Below are positions 46,929-55,027 of a stretch of 64,000 nt of DNA, in pieces. A program made the translations under genes and the position numbers. Where the stretch lies: positions 868,001-932,000 of the forward strand of contig OZ244969.1 of NCBI GenBank assembly GCA_965222725.1. The letters run 5' to 3'. The notes below the pieces were generated by a model that was not told where the DNA came from, did no database searches, and saw only the letters and a list, made by a program, of their open reading frames with translations. Every line of letters starts with the position of its first letter. Positions within the stretch are counted from its first letter, which is position 1. This DNA is from GCA-2748575 sp965222725. GTDB taxonomy: Bacteria > Pseudomonadota > Gammaproteobacteria > Pseudomonadales > Ketobacteraceae.

Positions 46929-47854
46929 GTTTCCGGAGTGAACAGGCCCGCGCCGGTTCACCTGGCAAACAGAACCCGCTGCTTTGCGCCCGGCGTATCA
47001 GCGTGCGCACAGGAACCCGTGCACTGGTATCGGATGTGTCACTTGAACTGAATGAAGGCGAATTCCTGGGGCTGATCGGCCCCAACGGCGCCGGTAAAAC
47101 CACCCTGCTCAAATCACTGGCCCACCTGAACCATTATCAGGGCGAGGTGCATCTTGCTAATCAGAGTATCCGGCAAATGCCAGCCAACCGGCGCGCCCGC
47201 CTGCTGGCCTACCTCGCTCAGGAGGATAAAGTTTCCTGGCCGTTAAGTGTTCGGGACTTTGTGGCACTGGGGCGCACCCCCTATAAAACACCCTGGCCGG
47301 CAAAATTCCGCGGCTTTCGCAGTTCTCATAACTCTTACACTATTCCCGGCCGCAGCAATGACCAGACCCTGATTGCCAGTGCCATAGAACAAACCGGACT
47401 GGGTGGGCTGACACAGCGGCCAATGAATACGCTGTCCGGTGGAGAACGGGCAAGAGCACGCCTGGCCCGGGCCATTGCCGTAGACGCTCCCCTGTTGTTG
47501 ATCGATGAACCCGTGGCCGCGCTGGATCCGTATTACCAGTTAAACGTCATGGAACTGCTTAAAGCCCAGTGCCAACAGGGCAAATCGGTGATTGTGATTC
47601 TGCATGACCTGACACTGGCCAGCCGTTTCTGTCAGCGGCTGATGTTACTGGACCAGGGCAAGGTCATTGCCAGCGGCGAACCCCGCACCGTGTTAACACC
47701 CAAAAACCTGCAGCGGGTTTACAGCGTTCGCGCCATGGTGGGCGAACATCAGCAACAACCTTTCGTGGTGCCCTGGTCCTGCGAAAGGCCTTCCCGTGCA
47801 CCCACCCACACACACAATGTCAGCCCCTCTGCGTGGCAGGAGAACCCCCTATGA
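46925..47854 (+). CDS. ABC transporter ATP-binding protein, second importer
   Basis: A 309-residue ATPase. The frame is open to 46514, but the ATG at 46925 overlaps the permease stop and gives a normal length. Walker A is GPNGAGKTT (residues 52-60), the signature LSGGERARARLARA, and Walker B LLLIDEPVAALD, with the H-loop in VIVILHDL. It completes the second FecCD-type importer. Its last 4 bases overlap the DUF1636 gene. Confidence 0.93.
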   Translation: MSFRSEQARAGSPGKQNPLLCARRISVRTGTRALVSDVSLELNEGEFLGLIGPNGAGKTTLLKSLAHLNHYQGEVHLANQSIRQMPANRRARLLAYLAQEDKVSWPLSVRDFVALGRTPYKTPWPAKFRGFRSSHNSYTIPGRSNDQTLIASAIEQTGLGGLTQRPMNTLSGGERARARLARAIAVDAPLLLIDEPVAALDPYYQLNVMELLKAQCQQGKSVIVILHDLTLASRFCQRLMLLDQGKVIASGEPRTVLTPKNLQRVYSVRAMVGEHQQQPFVVPWSCERPSRAPTHTHNVSPSAWQENPL

Positions 47855-48252
47855 ACACCACACTTCTGGTTTGCGATACCTGCGGATACGACGCCGCCAA
47901 TCCCGATGCCGTACGCCCGGGTAAACGCCTGGCGGATCAACTGGAACAGGCACTGACAGAACGACAAGGGCAAAGCGCCTCACCGGAACTGGCCATACGC
48001 CTTGAACGGTTTTCCTGCCTGATGGCCTGCAAAAGGTACTGCACCGTACAGATCAGACACCCCCACAAGATTGGCTACCAGCTGGGGGACATGCACCCGG
48101 ACACCGACAGCACCCAGGCTATTCTGGACTACACCTCCCTTTACACCGTATCAGATACCGGACAGGTGCCCTACCGGCAATGGCCCGAACAGGTAAAAGG
48201 CAAGTTTATCGCCCGCTTTCCGGTACTGGAAAACACAAGGAATCCGACATGA
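47851..48252 (+). CDS. DUF1636 protein, probable thioredoxin-like [2Fe-2S] ferredoxin
   Basis: A 133-residue cytosolic protein; the AGGAG site fixes the ATG at 47851. Five cysteines are arranged as Cys8-x2-Cys11 and later Cys56-x3-Cys60-x3-Cys64 (CDTCGY and CLMACKRYC). This pattern fits DUF1636 and the thioredoxin-like [2Fe-2S] ferredoxins. It overlaps the ABC gene by 4 bases and cobW by 4 bases. A role in corrin reduction, for example delivering electrons for cobalt reduction before adenosylation, is plausible but inferred. Confidence 0.88.
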   Translation: MNTTLLVCDTCGYDAANPDAVRPGKRLADQLEQALTERQGQSASPELAIRLERFSCLMACKRYCTVQIRHPHKIGYQLGDMHPDTDSTQAILDYTSLYTVSDTGQVPYRQWPEQVKGKFIARFPVLENTRNPT

Positions 48253-49367
48253 CCACAGCAAACAACCGAAAAATTCCCGCCACTATTGTTACCGGCTTTC
48301 TCGGTAGCGGTAAAACCACTTTGTTAAAACATATTCTGGATAATGCCGACGGCCGGCGCATTGCCGTTATCGTTAACGAGTTCGGTGAACTGGGCATTGA
48401 TGGCGACATTCTCAAAGGCTGCGGACTGGGCTGCGAAGATGAAAGCGGTGAAAATCAGGGCACTCTCTATGAACTGGCCAATGGCTGCCTGTGCTGCACA
48501 GTGCAGGAAGAATTCTTCCCGGTAATGCAAAAGCTGATCGAGCGGCGCCAGGATATTGATCATATCCTGATTGAAACCTCTGGCCTGGCCTTGCCCAAAC
48601 CCCTGGTACAGGCCTTTAACTGGCCTGAAATCAAAAACGCCTGCACTGTGGATGCGGTAATTACGGTGGTGGATACCCCGGCCACCGCCGCCGGCCAGTT
48701 TGCTGCCAATCCGGCGGCGGTCGACAACCAGCGCCGGCAGGATCCCAACCTGGATCACAACTCATCTCTCCATGAACTCTTTGAAGACCAGCTGAGCGCA
48801 GCAGATCTGGTAATACTGAGCAAAACCGATCTGGTGAACGATGCCGCACGGGATAAAGTCGCTGACCTGGTGCGGAAAGAAATCCTCCCTCAGGTAAAAG
48901 TAATTCACAGCGACAGCAAGGGCGTGGAACTGAGCCTGATGCTGGGACTGGACAATGCCGCCGAAGACCAGATTCATTTACGGCAATCACATCATGAGCA
49001 TCATCATGATGATGCTGGAAATCACGAGCATGATCACGACCAGTTCGATTCGGTGGTGGTCACACTGCCGCTGGTGGACAAAGCCCGCCTGCTGACGGAA
49101 CTGAAAAACCTGGTTGAAACACACACCATTTATCGCATCAAGGGATTCGTTGCGCTGCCCGGCAAACCCATGCGCCTGATTGTGCACGGCGTCGGCCAGC
49201 GTTTTGATCATTACTTTGATCGCCGCTGGCAAGGGGATGAAACGCCCCATACGCATCTGGTACTGATCGGCCGCGATCTGGATCAGGCTCAACTGACAAA
49301 CGCATTACAGTCCGCCTGTGTCGATTCTCGGGCGGAAACAACCCAACCTGCCGGCGAGGTCAGTTAA
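48249..49367 (+). CDS. cobW: CobW-family GTPase, cobalt chaperone
   Basis: A 372-residue GTPase of the COG0523 family. The frame is open further upstream, but the ATG at 48249 overlaps the DUF1636 stop. The P-loop GFLGSGKTT is at residues 16-24, the metal site CLCC at 80-83, and SKTDLV is a GTP-specificity loop. A His-rich segment near residues 247-264 (HHEHHHDDAGNHEHDHD) could hold metal. CobW supplies Co(II) to the CobN chelatase in the aerobic pathway, and its gene directly precedes cobN here. Confidence 0.96.
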   Translation: MTTANNRKIPATIVTGFLGSGKTTLLKHILDNADGRRIAVIVNEFGELGIDGDILKGCGLGCEDESGENQGTLYELANGCLCCTVQEEFFPVMQKLIERRQDIDHILIETSGLALPKPLVQAFNWPEIKNACTVDAVITVVDTPATAAGQFAANPAAVDNQRRQDPNLDHNSSLHELFEDQLSAADLVILSKTDLVNDAARDKVADLVRKEILPQVKVIHSDSKGVELSLMLGLDNAAEDQIHLRQSHHEHHHDDAGNHEHDHDQFDSVVVTLPLVDKARLLTELKNLVETHTIYRIKGFVALPGKPMRLIVHGVGQRFDHYFDRRWQGDETPHTHLVLIGRDLDQAQLTNALQSACVDSRAETTQPAGEVS

Positions 49368-52300
49368 TGCATTTGCTGGCAGCACAACCGGGGGGTTTTA
49401 TTGACGATGATTCGGTTATAGTTCGCATGGAACAGACCCCTGCCGATATCGTGATCCTGAGTGCGGCAGATACAACGCTGGCGTTGCTGGCATCCCAGTG
49501 CCCGCAGCGGAACAGTGAAAGCAACAGCGATCACTATCCCGATGTACGCCTGGCCAATCTGATGCATCTGCGTCAGCATGCCTCCATTGATCTGTATATC
49601 GACGAAGTGCTGCAACACGCCCGGGTGATTATTATCGATCACCTGGGTGGCGAAAGTTACTGGCCTTACGGCACCGGCCGGATCATTGAACTCTGTAATG
49701 ACAGCAGCATTCACTTGGTGATGTTTTCCGGCGACAACAGTGAAGATATCAACCTGCTGCAAAAGAGCACTGTTAACGCTGATACGTGTCGCGCACTATG
49801 GCGCTATCTGCGCGAAGGCGGCGCTGCCAATGCGCAACAGTTTTACCGTTTTATCGGCCGGCAGTTTTTTGATTTACCGCTGGATCCCTTACCCGCCAAA
49901 CCCTTGCCGGAAGTCAGCATCTTTCACCCGGATCAGGAGGTAGCCTCTGTCAGCGACTGGCAAACACAGTGGCATGCAAATACCAGTACAGTTGCCATTC
50001 TGTTTTACCGCTCGCACTTACAGGCAGGTAACACCCGCGCCTTTACCGCCTTGTGTCGGGAACTGCTGGCGCGCGGACTGAACCCGCTGCCGGTGGCACT
50101 CACCTCCCTGAAATCCGAGCTGTGCAAACAAACCCTGGAGCAACTTTGCCGGGAGCATGCTGTTAACCTGATTCTGAACACCACAGCCTTTGCCCACTCG
50201 GCCATGGATGATCCCGGTGATCATTCCCTGGTGGATGATATTCCGGTATTGCAATTAATCATGAGCGGCGACAATCAACAGCTCTGGGAAGACGATGCCC
50301 ATGGCCTGCGCCCGCGGGATATTGCCATGCACGTAGCCATGCCGGAAGTGGACGGGCGCATCATTACCCGCGCCATCAGTTTTAAGGGCCTGGATTTTCA
50401 TTGTGACCTGACCCAGTGTGATGTAGTGCAGTACCAGCCTCACGAAGAACGCATTCGATTTATTGCCAGCCTCAGTCGCAATCTGTGCAGACTGCGCAAC
50501 AAAGCCAACGAAGAAAAATCCCTGGCACTGGTGATGGCAAACTACCCCACCCGCGAAGGCCGGCTGGGTAACGGGGTGGGCCTGGATACCCCGGCATCCG
50601 TCATCACCATCCTTGAAACCCTGCAACAGCAGGGTTATGACATCAGCAACATACCCGCCAACGGCGATGCCCTGATGACGCAACTGAAGCAAGGCGTTAC
50701 CAATGATCCGGAAAACTGGCCCCTGCGCCCGGCCATGCAAAGCCTGGCCATGGCAAGTTACCTGGAGTTTTTTGCCACACTGCCACAGGCCAACCGCAAC
50801 GCGGTGATCGAACGCTGGGGTAATCCGGAAGACGACCCCATGATCCGGCAAAACCGTTTTATGATTGCCGGGATGCGTTGCGGCAAAGTGTTTGTGGGCA
50901 TTCAACCGGCACGGGGTTACCACCTGGATCCCATGGCCAACTATCACGATCCTGATCTGGTGCCGCCCCATTATTACCTGGCGTTTTATTGCTGGCTGCG
51001 CCAGGTGTTTGGCTGCGATGCCATTGTGCATGTGGGCAAGCACGGCAATCTGGAATGGTTGCCCGGCAAAAGTGTTGCCCTGAGCAACCACTGCTGGCCG
51101 GATCTGATTTTTGGCCCCACCCCCCATTTGTATCCTTTTATTGTGAATGATCCCGGCGAAGGCACCCAGGCAAAACGCCGCGCCCAGGCCATTATTATTG
51201 ACCACCTGATGCCGCCCCTGACCCGTGCCGAAAACTACGGCCCCCTGCAGGATCTGGAACGCTTGCTGGATGAATACTACGAAGCCCTGACCCTGGACAG
51301 CAAACGCTCTGCCCTGCTACGCCGCCAGATTCTGGAGCACGTGGTGGAACAGAATCTTCACCAGGATCTTGGTGTAAAACCACCGGACACTGAGGCCGAC
51401 GAACAGGCGCTGCTCAACAGCACCGACGCCTATCTGTGTGAATTAAAGGAAAGTCAGATTCGCGATGGTTTGCATATCTTCGGCCACTCGCCGGAATCCA
51501 CCCAACAACGGGATACCCTGCTGGCCCTGGCGCGTTTTCCCGTTGGCCAGGGTAACGGGCGCAACAACAGTCTGATACGGGCACTGGCAGCTGACCTGCT
51601 TTACCTGGATGGCTTTGGTGCGGATGATTTCGATCCACTGAACAGCCAGTGGGATGCCCCCTGGCAAGGTCCCAGGCCGGCGATTCTGAGCCAACTCAGC
51701 GATCAGCCCTGGCGCAACAGTGGCGACACCCGCGAACGACTGGAATGGCTGGCACAATCGCTGCTGGAACAGGCACTGGGTGGCAGCTTTTCTGCGGAAC
51801 AGGCGCGGCAGAAAAGCTGGCCACACACAGCAGCAGTCACCGAGCGCATACTGCAAAACCTGTTACCCAGCCTGCAGGCCTGCGGCCCGAATGAACTGCA
51901 GCAACTGGTGCGGGGTTTATCGGCACGCTTTGTTCCCCCCGGTCCCAGCGGCGCGCCCTCGCGGGGGCGGCCCGATGTATTACCCACCGGGCGCAATTTT
52001 TTCTCGGTAGATACCCGTGCTGTTCCCACGCAAACCAGCTGGCAGGTGGGCTTCCGCTCCGCCAATCTGTTAATTGAAAAATACCAGCAGGAACAAGGGG
52101 ACTACCCCACCGCTATCGGTTTGTCGGTATGGGGCACCTCCACCATGCGCACCGGCGGCGATGATATTGCCCAGGCCTTTGCCTTGATGGGCGTGCGCCC
52201 CAAATGGGCCAGCGGCAGCCACCGGGTAACGGATTTTGAAATCATGCCCATGTCCCTGCTGGACCGGCCCCGGGTGGATGTGACCCTGCGGGTATCCGGT

Positions 52301-53191
52301 TTCTTTCGCGATGCGTTCAGCAACATCATGAATCTGTTCGATGCCGCGGTTCAGGCACTGGCAGAACTGGACGAACCGGATGATATCAATCCCATCCGCG
52401 CCCGTATCCGGCAACAGAGCCACCAACTGCAGCAACAGGGTATCAACGCAACCGAAGCCCGGCGGCAGGCAGGCTACCGAATCTTTGGCGCCAAACCCGG
52501 TGCCTATGGTGCCGGCCTGCAGGGCCTGATGGACAGCCGCGAATGGCGCGACGACAGCGACCTTGCCAGCGCCTATCGCAACTGGGGCGGCTACGCCTAC
52601 GGCCAGCAGGATTTCGGCACCGATGCCCGTGAACAATTCAGCGCACGTCTGGCGGAGATTGAGCTGGTGGTACAAAACCAGGACAACCGCGAACACGATC
52701 TGCTGGACTCCGATGACTACTACCAGTTTCAGGGCGGCATGACTGCGGCTGTGCGCCATTTCAGCGGACAACAGCCGCAGATATTTTTTGGCGATCACAG
52801 CAACCCCCAATCACCGCGCATTCGTTCCCTGGAACAGGAAATCAGCCGGGTAATCCGTTCCCGGGTCACCAACCCCAAATGGATTGCCGGTGTCAAACGG
52901 CACGGTTACAAGGGCGCATTCGAAATGGCCGCCACGGTGGATTATCTGTTTGCCTACGATGCCACCGCCCGGGTGGTAAGGGATGATCAGTACGCCAGCG
53001 TGACCGACGCCTACCTGAACGACAACGCCAACCGCGAGTTTCTGCAACAACACAATCCCGATGCCCTCAATGACATGTGCGAACGTTTGCTGGAAGCCAT
53101 TCAACGTGGCCTATGGCAATCCCCCGGCGATTACCGCCAGCAACTGGAACAGCATCTGCTGAGCAACGAACAACAAATGGAAGGCCAATAG
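49367..53191 (+). CDS. cobN: Cobaltochelatase large subunit
   Basis: A 1274-residue cytosolic protein, the usual length of CobN. It inserts Co(II) into hydrogenobyrinic acid a,c-diamide, driven by the AAA+ partner subunits. VHVGKHGNLEWLPGKS, GVDTPA-like GVGLDTPASV, GLSVWGTSTMRTGGDDIAQA and PKWASGSHRVTDFE are conserved in CobN and the related magnesium chelatase ChlH. Its ATG overlaps the cobW stop by one base and it ends one base before the chelatase ATPase gene, giving a complete chelatase module with the frameshifted gene that follows. Confidence 0.96.
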   Translation: MHLLAAQPGGFIDDDSVIVRMEQTPADIVILSAADTTLALLASQCPQRNSESNSDHYPDVRLANLMHLRQHASIDLYIDEVLQHARVIIIDHLGGESYWPYGTGRIIELCNDSSIHLVMFSGDNSEDINLLQKSTVNADTCRALWRYLREGGAANAQQFYRFIGRQFFDLPLDPLPAKPLPEVSIFHPDQEVASVSDWQTQWHANTSTVAILFYRSHLQAGNTRAFTALCRELLARGLNPLPVALTSLKSELCKQTLEQLCREHAVNLILNTTAFAHSAMDDPGDHSLVDDIPVLQLIMSGDNQQLWEDDAHGLRPRDIAMHVAMPEVDGRIITRAISFKGLDFHCDLTQCDVVQYQPHEERIRFIASLSRNLCRLRNKANEEKSLALVMANYPTREGRLGNGVGLDTPASVITILETLQQQGYDISNIPANGDALMTQLKQGVTNDPENWPLRPAMQSLAMASYLEFFATLPQANRNAVIERWGNPEDDPMIRQNRFMIAGMRCGKVFVGIQPARGYHLDPMANYHDPDLVPPHYYLAFYCWLRQVFGCDAIVHVGKHGNLEWLPGKSVALSNHCWPDLIFGPTPHLYPFIVNDPGEGTQAKRRAQAIIIDHLMPPLTRAENYGPLQDLERLLDEYYEALTLDSKRSALLRRQILEHVVEQNLHQDLGVKPPDTEADEQALLNSTDAYLCELKESQIRDGLHIFGHSPESTQQRDTLLALARFPVGQGNGRNNSLIRALAADLLYLDGFGADDFDPLNSQWDAPWQGPRPAILSQLSDQPWRNSGDTRERLEWLAQSLLEQALGGSFSAEQARQKSWPHTAAVTERILQNLLPSLQACGPNELQQLVRGLSARFVPPGPSGAPSRGRPDVLPTGRNFFSVDTRAVPTQTSWQVGFRSANLLIEKYQQEQGDYPTAIGLSVWGTSTMRTGGDDIAQAFALMGVRPKWASGSHRVTDFEIMPMSLLDRPRVDVTLRVSGFFRDAFSNIMNLFDAAVQALAELDEPDDINPIRARIRQQSHQLQQQGINATEARRQAGYRIFGAKPGAYGAGLQGLMDSREWRDDSDLASAYRNWGGYAYGQQDFGTDAREQFSARLAEIELVVQNQDNREHDLLDSDDYYQFQGGMTAAVRHFSGQQPQIFFGDHSNPQSPRIRSLEQEISRVIRSRVTNPKWIAGVKRHGYKGAFEMAATVDYLFAYDATARVVRDDQYASVTDAYLNDNANREFLQQHNPDALNDMCERLLEAIQRGLWQSPGDYRQQLEQHLLSNEQQMEGQ

Positions 53192-53192
53192 C

Positions 53193-54341
53193 ATGATTTA
53201 CCCGTTTCCCTTCAGCGCCATACAGGGGCAGGACGAACTCAAGACCGCGCTCCTGCTGTGCGCGGTGGATCCCATGATTGGCGGCGTACTGATCGAAGGC
53301 CCCCGGGGCACGGCCAAATCCACCAGTGCCCGGGCACTGGCTGAACTGTTGCCCAGCGGCAACTTTGTGAACCTGCCACTGGGTGCCGGCGAAGAGCAGT
53401 TGATTGGTTCGTTGAACATTGAAGCGGCACTGCAAGGAGGCGCGGTGGAATTCAAACCGGGATTACTGGCACGCGCCCATGAAGGCGTGCTCTATGTAGA
53501 TGAAATCAACCTGTTGCCTGATCACCTGGTGGATGTGCTCCTGGATGTGAGCGCCAGTGGTGTGAATCATATTGAGCGTGACGGAATATCCCATCAGCAT
53601 GGTGCCCGCTTTGTACTGGCCGGCACCATGAACCCGGAGGAAGGCCAGCTACGGCCGCAGTTACTGGACCGCTTCGGATTATTTATTCAGTTACAGGGCC
53701 ACCCGGATACGGCTACCCGGCAAGCCATTGTGCGTACCCGGCTGGCTTTTGACGAAAACCCCGAACACTTTGTGCAGCAGTATCAGCAGGCCCAACAGCA
53801 ATTGCAGCAGCAACTGATACAAGCCAGGCAGCGCCTGCAAAGGATCACCTATAGCGATGCGCATTTTGCACAGGTCAGCAGCCTTTGCAGTGCTGCCAAT
53901 ACGGAAGGAGTGCGTGCCGACCTGACATTGCTGCGGGCCGCCCGCGCCCACGCCGCACTGACCAGCAACAAGACTGAAGCACCGCAAATCACCCAGGCAG
54001 ATATCGATACCGTGAAGGAATGGGTACTGGCCCACCGGCGCCATCCGGATGCCGGGCCGCAACAGCAAAACAACGCTGCCCGTGAACCAGAAGCACAAGA
54101 TCTCCATCAGCAAACTCACCATCAGCAAGAACAACAGTCACCGGATCAATCAAAAACACAGGTACAGGCACAAACTCCGTCAACCCGGGAAGACAACAGC
54201 CCAACCGATACAAATGACGAGCGGGACTGGGGCGCACTGCCTCCGGAATTAGCAACAGAGTCCCTGCCAACAGCCACCATGGAAACACCCGCAGCGGCAA
54301 GCCTTAAAGGCATCAGGTCTCTTCCGGCAAAAAAGCGCTGA
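53193..54341 (+). CDS. chlI: Chelatase AAA+ ATPase subunit (ChlI type), zero-frame product
   Basis: A 382-residue AAA+ ATPase of the magnesium/cobalt chelatase family. Walker A is GPRGTAKST (residues 36-44), Walker B VLYVDEINLL (Asp103-Glu104), and sensor and arginine-finger regions follow (GTMNPEEGQLRPQLLDRFG). Residues about 300-370 are a Gln/His/acid-rich linker. The zero frame stops at a TGA (54339-54341) just six bases after the slippery A AAA AAG. This product would be the small ATPase subunit working with CobN; a fraction of ribosomes is predicted to shift and make the longer form. Confidence 0.94.
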   Translation: MIYPFPFSAIQGQDELKTALLLCAVDPMIGGVLIEGPRGTAKSTSARALAELLPSGNFVNLPLGAGEEQLIGSLNIEAALQGGAVEFKPGLLARAHEGVLYVDEINLLPDHLVDVLLDVSASGVNHIERDGISHQHGARFVLAGTMNPEEGQLRPQLLDRFGLFIQLQGHPDTATRQAIVRTRLAFDENPEHFVQQYQQAQQQLQQQLIQARQRLQRITYSDAHFAQVSSLCSAANTEGVRADLTLLRAARAHAALTSNKTEAPQITQADIDTVKEWVLAHRRHPDAGPQQQNNAAREPEAQDLHQQTHHQQEQQSPDQSKTQVQAQTPSTREDNSPTDTNDERDWGALPPELATESLPTATMETPAAASLKGIRSLPAKKR

Positions 54342-55027
54342 GCCGGCAACACGCAGCCTCGCCCGCTTCGGGTTTTAGCAGGCAGCCTGTACCGGCACAC
54401 CAGGGTTTTGCCACCACACGGGCAGCCGCCGGTGTTGTTGAGAATCCGCAGATCCACTGGCATAAAACCCTGATCAAAAAAAACCGGCAACCGCTGACAA
54501 CCCGCCATTTCGTTTACAAAAAACCAAACGCCCGTGAACACACCCTGGACTGCCTGCTGCTGGATTGTTCCGCCTCCATGTTGAAAGGCCACAACCTGAC
54601 ACTGGCCAAAGGGCTGCTGAATCACTGGGCACAACAGTTTTACGAACAACGCCGCCATTTTGCTGTTATCGGTTTTGCCAACAACACAGTGGAAGTGCTG
54701 CGCAAACCCGGCAAGGCCACCTGCTTTAACGGTCACTGGATTAACGCCATACAGGGTGGCGGTGGCACACCGGTGCGCCAGGCAATTACCCATACAGGCA
54801 AGCTGTTACAGCGCGTCAGCCGTCACTCACCTTACTCGCTACAAACCCGCGTCCGTTTGTGGCTGCTGACGGATGGGCGCTTTACAGATCTGCCGGAACC
54901 ACCCAAAGGCATGCACGACATCACTATCGTGGATTTTGAACAACAGGCGATTGCACTGGGAAGAGCACGGCGCCTGGCGCAACACTGGCAGGCAGACTAC
55001 CTGCACGCCCGCGAACTACTGCCCTGA
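53193..55027 (+). CDS. chlD: AAA+/VWA chelatase subunit made by -1 ribosomal frameshift
   Basis: Predicted fused product of join(53193..54335, 54335..55027), about 611 residues: the ChlI-type ATPase, linker, then a von Willebrand factor A domain. The VWA part has the MIDAS motif DCSAS (54563-54577), GGGGTPVRQ and LLTDGRFTD. Its frame is open only from 54308 (after a stop at 54305-54307) and has no ATG, GTG or TTG before 54578, which lies downstream of the DxSxS. A separate VWA protein therefore could not be whole. The layout matches ChlD/BchD-type chelatase subunits. A sequencing error is an alternative, but the exact heptamer at the junction argues for programmed shifting. Confidence 0.85.
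54329..54396 (+). promoter_or_regulatory. Programmed -1 ribosomal frameshift signal
   Basis: The heptamer A AAA AAG (54329-54335) is in the right phase for -1 slippage and is the same as in E. coli dnaX. A weak Shine-Dalgarno-like CAGG ends 11 bases upstream (54314-54317). Downstream, GCCGG (54342-54346) can pair with CCGGC (54392-54396), starting 6 bases after the heptamer; inside are GCCT/AGGC (54356-54359 with 54380-54383) and the hairpin CCCG-CTT-CGGG (54362-54372). Confidence 0.82.

Noticed and set aside
50255..51205. 316-residue minus-strand frame inside cobN
   Set aside because: Shadow frame produced by cobN codon bias.
54578..55027. A separate 149-residue VWA protein starting at the ATG at 54578
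   Set aside because: The MIDAS motif DCSAS is encoded just upstream of that ATG, so the product would be a broken VWA domain. The frameshift fusion explains the region better.
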